A stretch of DNA of 64,000 bases from Onstottus_B arcticum (GTDB taxonomy: Bacteria > Acidobacteriota > Blastocatellia > UBA7656), in the NCBI GenBank assembly GCA_038040485.1, contig JBBPIE010000018.1:66455-130454 (forward strand). Direction: 5' to 3'. Position 1 is the stretch's first letter; each line of letters starts with the position of its first letter. This document shows positions 1 to 7,755 of this stretch, piece after piece. Under the pieces are notes generated by a model. The model ran no database searches, was not told the origin of the DNA, and worked only from the letters and a program-made list of their open reading frames with translations. Position numbers and translations under genes: made by a program.

Positions 1-1896
1 GCGCGTCCCGCGCTCGGGTATGTTCCGCTCAACTCGGAAGCGGTTTTATTTATCGACCGGCCCGAGTTTCTCGCGTGTCTCGCGAGCGACTGGCTTGAAG
101 GCACGGCCGCAACGCGCTGGTGGTGGCGGAGCGTTTTCGGAGCGATGGATGCTACGAGCGCTCTCGTGCGCGCTTGGATAGAAGCGCTCGAGTATGCGCC
201 GGTCGCGCTGGGGCGGCTCGCTAGCGGTGGAAAGGCGGCGGCGTTTGTAGGGTCGCTTGGCGAGTTCGGATCGAGGTTGTTGCTCAGCGGCATCACCCGC
301 CGCTTCGCGCTTCAAGCGTTGGCCGCCGCGCTTGAAGCCGTCTTGCTTCAAAGCAAGGCTCATATGCCCGAAGAACCGGGAGTCACGCTTGAACGGCAAG
401 AGCGCAAAGCAGCCCTCGCGGTGCAAGATCCACCCTGGCGGAGATGGGTGAAAGAAACCGGAGAGCAGGAATTCTCTATTGCTCAGGAGAGTCTGCTCGT
501 CGTCGGGCTGATGCTCGTGCGAGCGCCGGCCGTGGTCCGATCGCGATCATTCGCCGAAGCGCTGGTGCGATGGCATGGAAAGGAAGCCGGGTCTGCAACC
601 CACGACGAACCTGACCCGGCGGCAGCGGCTGCAAACGAGATCGAGGGGTCAGGCGATCATCGAGACGTCTCGACGGCAACTCAAGATTTCGTGAAGCTTG
701 AAGAGCGCGATGAACGAGCGCCTACGAGTCGCGCGCTGGACTCATCATTACCGGCACACTCCCATCGAGCGAGTACTCGCCCGGAACTCTCGAGCGCGAT
801 CACCGGCCGAAGCGACGAGAGAGAGCGTTCACCCGCGCTCGAAACCAAGACAAGCCTCACCAAACCGAGCGCACCAGTCGAGCCACTGAATATGCAACAG
901 GACGACTCGCCAGCGCACGGCTTCGAGGCGAGCTCGGAATCATTGCTTGTGGCAAGTCCTTCGCCCGGTGAAGGAACAGCGTTTGAGCTTCCAATTGAAA
1001 CACAGATCGAAACGGAGTTCGGCGGAGTCTTCTACTTGATCAACGCCGGTTTGTTTTTGAATCTCTACGGTGACTTTACAACTCCCGCACAACCCGGGAT
1101 CGACCTTGCGATCTGGGACTTCGTTGCGTTGGCAGGCCGGGCACTTTCAGGCAGCAGAATCGAAGGAGACGCCGTTTGGAAACTGCTTGCACAACTCAGC
1201 GGGCGCCGCGAGGACGAACCGCCCGGGCAAGCATTTGAACCGCCCGATTGCTGGCGGTTGCCGGGCGAGTGGCTCGCTGCGTTCCCTGAAGAATGCATCT
1301 GGCGATGGGAAGTGACTGATGACCCGCTGAACACTTCGTTGGTCGATCTCAGGAGAGGCGGGCGGGACGCCCGCGCTCCCAGGTTGCGCGCTCCCAGGTT
1401 GCGCGTTTGGCATCCGGAAGGGTTTCTCGCGGTTGACGTGCCGCTTGAAGACGACCCTGAGGAGCAACTCATGCGCGAGACTCGAGACTACCGGCAAATC
1501 GCTGGCTTCGAGTTTCGTTCCGAGCGATCAGCGGCCGAATCTCAAACCTCAAAGCTGGAGCGCTGGCTCGGATGGCTGATGCCGTACTTGCGCGCGCGGC
1601 TGGCTCGCGCGCTGGGATTGCGGGAGTTGGAATCAAAAACGGGACATGTAGGGGCGGCTCTCCGTGGCCGCCCCTCGCCGCAGCCTCAACAAGGGGCGGC
1701 CACGGAGGGCCGCCCCTACAAGAGTCTTCCAGGAGTCTTGCTAGAACATCACGCGCGGGTCGTCGTCACTTCAACGCATCTCGATGTTTTCTTCTCGCTG
1801 GAAAAGCACCCGATCGAAATTCGGCTTGCTGGGCTGGATCGAGATGCCGGATGGGTCCCCGCTGCGGGGCGATACATTACTTTTCACTACCAGTAA
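1..1896 (+). CDS. eCIS-associated conserved protein, 5' end cut by window
   Basis: The reading frame is open from base 1, so the first in-frame ATG (145) is internal and the gene begins upstream; 631 residues are visible. I do not recognise a named domain. What can be seen is an N-terminal helical part, an acidic low-complexity middle (about residues 190-330), a block around 335-420 with the pattern GGVFYLINAGLF, and a C-terminus with GLDRDAGWVPAAGRY. Proteins with this kind of C-terminus sit next to eCIS ATPase genes as far as I recall, and the AAA+ gene starts 15 bases downstream, so a role in assembling the contractile particle is inferred. Two stretches of coding sequence are repeat DNA: a 15-bp tandem duplication at 1372-1401 and an inverted repeat at 1647-1720. 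Both are read through in frame and probably form surface loops. Confidence 0.75.
   Translation, partial: ARPALGYVPLNSEAVLFIDRPEFLACLASDWLEGTAATRWWWRSVFGAMDATSALVRAWIEALEYAPVALGRLASGGKAAAFVGSLGEFGSRLLLSGITRRFALQALAAALEAVLLQSKAHMPEEPGVTLERQERKAALAVQDPPWRRWVKETGEQEFSIAQESLLVVGLMLVRAPAVVRSRSFAEALVRWHGKEAGSATHDEPDPAAAAANEIEGSGDHRDVSTATQDFVKLEERDERAPTSRALDSSLPAHSHRASTRPELSSAITGRSDERERSPALETKTSLTKPSAPVEPLNMQQDDSPAHGFEASSESLLVASPSPGEGTAFELPIETQIETEFGGVFYLINAGLFLNLYGDFTTPAQPGIDLAIWDFVALAGRALSGSRIEGDAVWKLLAQLSGRREDEPPGQAFEPPDCWRLPGEWLAAFPEECIWRWEVTDDPLNTSLVDLRRGGRDARAPRLRAPRLRVWHPEGFLAVDVPLEDDPEEQLMRETRDYRQIAGFEFRSERSAAESQTSKLERWLGWLMPYLRARLARALGLRELESKTGHVGAALRGRPSPQPQQGAATEGRPYKSLPGVLLEHHARVVVTSTHLDVFFSLEKHPIEIRLAGLDRDAGWVPAAGRYITFHYQ
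1354..1402. repeat. Family A repeat plus 15-bp tandem duplication inside a CDS
   Basis: The segment contains GGCGGGACG followed by CCGCGCTCCCAGG, the reverse complement of the element at 14683-14708 apart from a base change. A 15-bp unit (1372-1386) is repeated exactly at 1387-1401, giving the peptide RAPRL twice. It lies in frame inside the partial gene at the window start. Confidence 0.7.
1647..1720. repeat. Inverted repeat element (family B) inside a CDS
   Basis: Arms 1647-1675 and 1692-1720 (29 bp each) are reverse complements with one mismatch and begin TGTAGGGGCGGC. A related copy lies between genes at 12947-13032. Here the element is translated in frame, adding about 25 residues rich in G, R, P and Q near the C-terminus of the eCIS-associated protein. 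Confidence 0.85.
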
Positions 1897-1911
1897 CTCA
1901 CGGAGATCAAT

Positions 1912-3963
1912 ATGCCGCAAAATCCATTCTCCGAACTCGAAGCTACTCCTGAGTCGCACTTCAAGCTGTGCTACTACGGCGCGGCGCTGAACGTAATCGA
2001 ACGGGTGCTTCAATCGTTTGGCTCGTTCGACGCGACGTTTGAGAAGTTCCCTTTTTTGATCGGCTACAACGACGAGCTGGCCGAGCACGGGTTGAACGGG
2101 CTCGCGGTAAACGAAGCCGCGCGCTGGTGGAGCGATTCGCTCGACGAATGGGAGACGACAACAGAGTCTCGCCTTCCGTTGACGCGGTTGCGGCAAGTGG
2201 GCGGACTCGACCGGCAGGCCGTTGATGCGCTGCTGTGCGTCGGGCTGGTTGAAGAGGATTCGCGATTCGGATCGCTGTTCGAGACGATGCAGGAGCAGCC
2301 GGGTCAGCGGCGGCCCACGGTCGGTCTGATCAAGCAATGGTGGGGCGACGAGTCGGTGAGAAGACTGATCGACTTCGGCGTGCTCCGAGTCGGGAACGTG
2401 GAATCTCCGCGCTCGGAAAGAACGCTTCAGGTTCCCGCGCCGATATGGGAAGTGCTCAAGGGCCAGACCAGGGACGAGATCGAGAACTGGGCCCGGATTC
2501 GAGCGCGTGAGGACCTTTCGAGCCTTGATGACCTGATTCTGCCGTATGAACTACGGGCGCGAGTGGCGATGATCCCGGCTCTGCTTGGATCCGGTGAAGC
2601 GAGCGCGTTGGTTGTGCGCGGGCCGCAGCGCAACGGAAGACGGACGCTGGCCGGCGCCATTGCGCGCGAGCTTGGGTTGGGAATTCTGGAGATGATTCCG
2701 GCGAGACCGGACGACGAACGCTGGGGCGTCGCGGGCGCGCTGGCAACGCTGCTTGGCGCGATGCCGCTGGTCGTTGTTGAAGCCGCGCCCGGCGAGAACG
2801 TCGCGGTGCCGCGGCTCGGCGGATATCAAGGCCCGATCGCCGTCGTGATAGGCAAGCAAGGCGGAGTCAGCGGCGAAGCGCTGGACAATGCCTTGACCGT
2901 GATCGCCGGCACACCGGGTTTGCAGGAGCGAAGGTTGCTTTGGCGCGCGAGCATTTCGGCTGCTGGGATTGCGAGCGACAACTACGAGATCGAAACGATC
3001 AGTGAGCGCTATCGCATGACCGGCGGGAACATCCGGCGGGCTGCTCGGTTGGCGGCGTCAAACGCGGTGCTGGATGGCGCGGCGTCGATAACGCCGGGCG
3101 GCGTTCGCAACGCGTGCCGGGCTTTGAACCGGCAAGCGCTCGACACGCTCGCGGCAGAGATCGGCGCGTCCGGCGACTGGAGCCAGGTCTCCGTAGCATC
3201 GCAGACTCTGGCCGAACTCTACGAACTTGAAGCGAGGTGCCGCCACCGCGAGAGCCTGGGTGAGGCGGTCGGCTTCGCGCTTAGTTCGCAGCTCAACCCG
3301 GGTGTCCGCGCGATGTTCACGGGCCCGAGCGGAACGGGAAAGACGCTGGCGGCCAGGCTGCTTTCGTCGGCTTTGCAGAAAGACCTCTACCGCGTCGATC
3401 TTTCGGCGGTCGTGAACAAGTACATCGGCGAAACGGAGAAGAACCTGAATCAAGTCTTTGCGCGAGCCGAAGAGCTTGACGTGATTCTCTTGCTGGACGA
3501 GGGCGACGCGTTGCTGTCAGGGCGGACCAGCGTGCACAACGCGAACGATCGCTACGCGAACCTGGAAACCAACTACCTGCTTCAACGGCTGGAGACCTAC
3601 GAGGGGATTCTGATCGTGACAACCAACGCCGGCGATCGCATCGACGGCGCCTTCCAACGAAGGATGGACGTGGTCGTGGACTTTCGGCCGCCAGGCGCCG
3701 CCGAGCGTCATGCGATCTGGCAGATGCATCTGCCGGAGAGTCACGCGATAGACTCCGCGCTGCTCGCCGAGGTAGCAGGCCGTTGCGCGCTGACCGGCGG
3801 ACAGATTCGCAACGCTGCCTTGCACGCTTCGCTGCTGGCGATCGAGGACGGCGGGATCGTGACTTCCTCAAAGATCGAATCGGCAGTCCAGCGCGAGTAT
3901 CGAAAGGCGGGTGCGGTTTGCCCGCTGCGCACGGCTTCCGTGGCTAGTTTCCAGCGAGGATGA
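1912..3963 (+). CDS. eCIS AAA+ ATPase (Afp15/PVC15-like)
   Basis: 683 residues. The C-terminal half is a canonical AAA+ module: Walker A GPSGTGKT at 471-478, Walker B with D529-E530 in LLLDEGD, and a sensor/arginine region near 570-590 (TNAGDRIDGAFQRRMD). AAA+ proteins of this kind are a core part of extracellular contractile injection systems, where they are thought to help assemble the particle. The N-terminal half contains a second P-loop-like sequence (GPQRNGRRT, about 237-245) in which the key lysine is replaced by arginine, so it looks like a degenerate first ATPase module. The start ATG follows GGAGAT by a short spacer, and the stop lies 4 bases before the next start, showing one operon with the flanking genes. 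Confidence 0.88.
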   Translation: MPQNPFSELEATPESHFKLCYYGAALNVIERVLQSFGSFDATFEKFPFLIGYNDELAEHGLNGLAVNEAARWWSDSLDEWETTTESRLPLTRLRQVGGLDRQAVDALLCVGLVEEDSRFGSLFETMQEQPGQRRPTVGLIKQWWGDESVRRLIDFGVLRVGNVESPRSERTLQVPAPIWEVLKGQTRDEIENWARIRAREDLSSLDDLILPYELRARVAMIPALLGSGEASALVVRGPQRNGRRTLAGAIARELGLGILEMIPARPDDERWGVAGALATLLGAMPLVVVEAAPGENVAVPRLGGYQGPIAVVIGKQGGVSGEALDNALTVIAGTPGLQERRLLWRASISAAGIASDNYEIETISERYRMTGGNIRRAARLAASNAVLDGAASITPGGVRNACRALNRQALDTLAAEIGASGDWSQVSVASQTLAELYELEARCRHRESLGEAVGFALSSQLNPGVRAMFTGPSGTGKTLAARLLSSALQKDLYRVDLSAVVNKYIGETEKNLNQVFARAEELDVILLLDEGDALLSGRTSVHNANDRYANLETNYLLQRLETYEGILIVTTNAGDRIDGAFQRRMDVVVDFRPPGAAERHAIWQMHLPESHAIDSALLAEVAGRCALTGGQIRNAALHASLLAIEDGGIVTSSKIESAVQREYRKAGAVCPLRTASVASFQRG

Positions 3964-3967
3964 TTCA

Positions 3968-6900
3968 ATGCGAACCGCCGCACCTCGCAAGAAAGAGCCG
4001 GCCGCTCCGCAGCGCCTCTCGGCCCCACCCGGCCGAAGCTCCGGGCCGGCAACGGGTCCCGCCGCTCGAAAGTCCCTGCCGCCCGCGATCCTCCTCAGAC
4101 AACGGTTCACGCCTGAGGGAATGTTTCTTAACAGTGAAGGCAATCTGATCGAGCTGGCGTCCGATTTCACCCTCGAACAAGCGGTCCAACTCGAAATCGA
4201 CGCAAAAGCGGGAGAGAAAAAACTAGGCAAGGGTCCCGCACCACAGGCGGTTCCTGACGTAAAGAAGCTCTCCAAAAAGGAGGAGAAGCCGAAACCAAAG
4301 ATCCCGGGAAAAGGAGGGAAACCCGGAAGGGGAAAGGGTCTGGCGGGCCGCAAGTTCAGGGGCGGCGCATCACCGACTCTGAAGGGAATCGGTCCGGGAA
4401 AGGTTGGGCAATACCTCGCAGGGAAAGCGGGCCCAGTGCTGCTCAGAGGCTTTGGCAGGCTGCAGAAGCTTCGAGGGAACGAGCAGACACATGACAATGC
4501 GGGCGAGAAACTGACGCAGACTGAAAAAGCTGTGGTCATCCCAATCAGCGAAGGACAATCCAAGAGTAACGACGTACAAGTCACCGGTGTCAGCGGCCGT
4601 CCCGCGCCCGTTGTCGACGAGAGCAAAGGCAAACAGAAGCTTCAGGAAAAGCTTGCCGAAAACATCCCGAAAAGCGTCGAGGATGTTGACAACTTCAAGC
4701 GCGACATGAAAGCCCAGCACACCGGCGCCGATGTGCTGAAGGTTGTTCAGGTCGACAAGGACGCAGTTGTCTCAACCTTCCAGGACATGAGGCAAACGCC
4801 GCCGCCCGCTCCGCGCGAACACGAGCCCGAAGCCCTGCCGCCTCAGGAAGCGACTCCGGCTACCGCCGGACTGAACCTCGGTCAGGGCGCGATCGCCCCG
4901 CTTCAGAAAGAGCACACCGACGTTTCGAAGTACACAAATGAGGCTGATAGCAAGCTCAAGGAAGAAGGTGTCACGCAGGAGCAGCTTGACATGGTGGATA
5001 GCGGCGACCTCGCCAAGGCGAACCAGGAAAAGAAAGGACTCGAGAAAGCTGCGAAGACTGAGCCTCTGGCGGTGCAGAAGTTCGCCCAGCAGGAAACGTC
5101 AAAAGTGGACAAGGATCTGAAGCAGGAAGAAAACAAAGAGCGCAGCGCATTGAAGGCCAAGCGAAAGGAAGGACTAGGGGCTACTTCACAGAAGCAAAAG
5201 ACCGCCAAGAGCGATCTCGAGAAAAAACGCGAAGAGGTTGCCGCAAAGGTCAACGGTATCTACACCGCCGCGCAGGACAAGGTAAAGAAAAAGCTCGCCG
5301 ACCTCGAAACGCAATCGATGAAACGCTTCGATGACGGCAATGCAAAAGAGTCCAAGGCATTCGAAGACAACGTCAATCGCGAGCTCGACGCCTTCAAGGA
5401 TGATCGCTACTCCGGGTGGTTCGGCTGGGCCAGAAAAGTCAGGGACTGGTGGAAGGGCATGGACGATCTGCCCGCGGTGAAGGCGATCTTCGAACGCAAC
5501 CGTTCGGCGTTTGTCGAATCCGTCAACAAGCTCGTTGCCGACATCTCAGCCGACAATAAACGCGTGATCCAGGAGTGCAAGGACGAACTGCAACGCGCGA
5601 AAGCCGAGATCAAGGATTTCGTAAGCAAGCTCAAGCCGAGCCTCCAGGACATCGGGAAGAAAGCAGCCGAGGACATGAATTCGAAGCTGGACGGGCTCGA
5701 CCAGTTCATCGCAAAGAAAGAAGAAGACCTCCAGAACCAGCTAAAGGACAAGCAGACGGCGGCGATCAAAGCGATCGACGAGAAGATCGAGAAGATGAAA
5801 GAGGCGATGGCCGGCGCGCTTGCGAAGCTCGGCAAGCTGCTGCTTTGGGCGGCGAAGAAATTCTTCACCTGGGCGCTGGAGAAGTTTGGTTTCTCACTGG
5901 CCGAAATCGAAAGCATCATCAACAAAGGCGTCGCCGTTCTCAAGGCGATCTTCACCGGGCCGATCAAGTTCGTGAAGAACCTGATAAACGCCGCATCTCT
6001 CGGCTTCAAGAACTTCGGCAAGAACTTTCTAACTCACCTGAAGAACGCTGTCTTCGAATGGCTCACGGGTTCGCTTGAGGGCTTGCAACTGCCCGGCACC
6101 TGGGACTTGAAAGGGATTCTCAGCGTCATTTTCCAGATGGTCGGAATCAGCTACGCGAACATCCGCGCGCATCTTGTGAAGTACATACCGGAGCCGGTTA
6201 TTAAAGGACTGGAAACCACGTTCGACGTTCTGAAGACGCTCATCAAAGATGGACCGATGGCGGCGTGGGAGCAGCTCCAACAAATCGGCACGGAGATGAA
6301 AGACGCGTTCGTCACCGCTATAAAAGACTGGATCAAGTGGAAAGTCATCGAAGAAGCCATCAAAACCGTTCTCGCGATGTTCATTCCCGGAGCCGGCATT
6401 ATTCGGGCCATCATCGGGATTTACGACACAGTCGTGTTCTTCATCCAAAAAGCAAAAGACATCATGCGGATGATCGGCAGCTTCCTTGGCTCGATTGCCG
6501 AGATCGCTGCCGGCAACATCGGCGCGGCGGCCGGTGCGCTGGAAGAAGGCCTGGCCCGCGGGCTTGTGCTGGTTATCGAGTTCCTCGCGCGATTCCTGCG
6601 GCTGACCGGCATTACAAGCGCGATACGCAAAGTCCTGCACACGATAAAAGGGAAGGTGGATGGTGTGCTCGACAAGGTGGCGAAGTGGATTGCGGAGAAA
6701 GCGAAGAAGTTGTTTGCGGGCGGGAAGGAACTGGTCAAAAAGACCGCCGAGAAGGTGAAGAACTTTCTCTTTCCGCGGCTCCCGTTCACCGAACCGGATG
6801 GAAAGACTCACACACTCACGGTCGATACAAAGGCGCCGCAGGGCGAGTTGGTCGTCCAGAGCAGCACCGCTCCAGTGGTGCAATATATCTACAACCTCAA

Positions 6901-7648
6901 ACCCAAGGTTGATTCGATAAAAGACAAGACGAAGAAGAAACAGGCCCAGAAAACATACACAGATGCGCTCGCCCAGAGGCAAAAGGCGGCCGACACTCTC
7001 GAGGCGGTCTTTGTGCCGCGGAGCGGCAGAACAAAGCCTGAACAGGACCTGTTCAAAGAGACGAATACCCTGCTCGGCCTGATAAAAACGATTTGGGGCT
7101 TGATAGGGGTGGGCGATGAGTTGCTGGACGGCGAAGCCGAAGTCGGCTCCTACAATGACCTGGGTATCAAGCCCGATATGACCGCCCATCATGTTCCGCA
7201 AAACGCGATTCTCAAACGGCTGAGGAGATGGATCACCACGTATCTGGACCGCGAACCGGTTCCGGGGTTCAGAGAGCATATGAGTCAAAGGCTCGCCGGT
7301 CTCGGAGTGAAGCATGGCGCGGTGGGTGGCTATGCGGACAGTCAAGGCATCTCGATTCGTACTGAGAAACTAAGGCACAACCAAACTCGGACGTTCGGCA
7401 AGCTCCCAGAGGATCTGGATGTTCCTCAGGGTGAGTGGTCAGTGAAAGGCAAGCAAGCCGGCGATGCACGCATAAAGCGGTTTGTGGACGTCGCGAGGTC
7501 GGAGTTCGAGAAAGATACCGAAGATGTCTTTGCAATTTACTCCGGGAGAAAAGGGCTGCCAAAAGTGACTAACATCCAGAAGGTCACTGCGAGCGTTCAA
7601 AAGCTCAAGGAAAAGAACGCCGCCAAGTGGGGGACCTTCCTCCGATGA
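3968..7648 (+). CDS. Large modular eCIS cargo/toxin candidate with AHH-type C-terminus
   Basis: 1226 residues from the ATG at 3968, chosen because GAGGA stands 8 bases upstream and the preceding gene ends at 3963; the frame is open further 5' but overlaps that gene. Order: basic Pro/Lys-rich disordered N-terminus (1-about 150) starting MRTAAPRK; a long charged, coiled-coil-like region (about 300-620) rich in K, E and D; a helical, partly hydrophobic domain (about 640-930) homologous to one in the next protein; and a C-terminal unit of about 180 residues holding MTAHHVPQ at 1071-1078. The AHH motif suggests a HNH/EndoVII-superfamily nuclease such as the AHH family of polymorphic toxins; this is a motif-level inference. 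No signal peptide or DUF4157 domain is seen. Likely a particle-loaded effector. Confidence 0.72.
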   Translation: MRTAAPRKKEPAAPQRLSAPPGRSSGPATGPAARKSLPPAILLRQRFTPEGMFLNSEGNLIELASDFTLEQAVQLEIDAKAGEKKLGKGPAPQAVPDVKKLSKKEEKPKPKIPGKGGKPGRGKGLAGRKFRGGASPTLKGIGPGKVGQYLAGKAGPVLLRGFGRLQKLRGNEQTHDNAGEKLTQTEKAVVIPISEGQSKSNDVQVTGVSGRPAPVVDESKGKQKLQEKLAENIPKSVEDVDNFKRDMKAQHTGADVLKVVQVDKDAVVSTFQDMRQTPPPAPREHEPEALPPQEATPATAGLNLGQGAIAPLQKEHTDVSKYTNEADSKLKEEGVTQEQLDMVDSGDLAKANQEKKGLEKAAKTEPLAVQKFAQQETSKVDKDLKQEENKERSALKAKRKEGLGATSQKQKTAKSDLEKKREEVAAKVNGIYTAAQDKVKKKLADLETQSMKRFDDGNAKESKAFEDNVNRELDAFKDDRYSGWFGWARKVRDWWKGMDDLPAVKAIFERNRSAFVESVNKLVADISADNKRVIQECKDELQRAKAEIKDFVSKLKPSLQDIGKKAAEDMNSKLDGLDQFIAKKEEDLQNQLKDKQTAAIKAIDEKIEKMKEAMAGALAKLGKLLLWAAKKFFTWALEKFGFSLAEIESIINKGVAVLKAIFTGPIKFVKNLINAASLGFKNFGKNFLTHLKNAVFEWLTGSLEGLQLPGTWDLKGILSVIFQMVGISYANIRAHLVKYIPEPVIKGLETTFDVLKTLIKDGPMAAWEQLQQIGTEMKDAFVTAIKDWIKWKVIEEAIKTVLAMFIPGAGIIRAIIGIYDTVVFFIQKAKDIMRMIGSFLGSIAEIAAGNIGAAAGALEEGLARGLVLVIEFLARFLRLTGITSAIRKVLHTIKGKVDGVLDKVAKWIAEKAKKLFAGGKELVKKTAEKVKNFLFPRLPFTEPDGKTHTLTVDTKAPQGELVVQSSTAPVVQYIYNLKPKVDSIKDKTKKKQAQKTYTDALAQRQKAADTLEAVFVPRSGRTKPEQDLFKETNTLLGLIKTIWGLIGVGDELLDGEAEVGSYNDLGIKPDMTAHHVPQNAILKRLRRWITTYLDREPVPGFREHMSQRLAGLGVKHGAVGGYADSQGISIRTEKLRHNQTRTFGKLPEDLDVPQGEWSVKGKQAGDARIKRFVDVARSEFEKDTEDVFAIYSGRKGLPKVTNIQKVTASVQKLKEKNAAKWGTFLR

Positions 7649-7755
7649 AGTTTGAGCAAGTGGTCGCGCAAACAGCGATTTGGCCTCGAATAGGGAGGCA
7701 ACGAAGCCGGCGAATTCGCTCTAACCGGGCCAGGTTCGCCGGCTGAGAAGTACTC
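7649..7755. other. 107-bp gap between the two cargo genes
   Basis: No strong promoter or terminator was seen. The next gene has only a weak ribosome-binding site (GAGAAG, about 7 bases before its ATG). Confidence 0.4.

Noticed and set aside
6029..7345. 438-codon minus-strand frame opposite the first cargo gene
   Set aside because: It is a shadow of a high-GC gene; the plus strand has the operon context and ribosome site.
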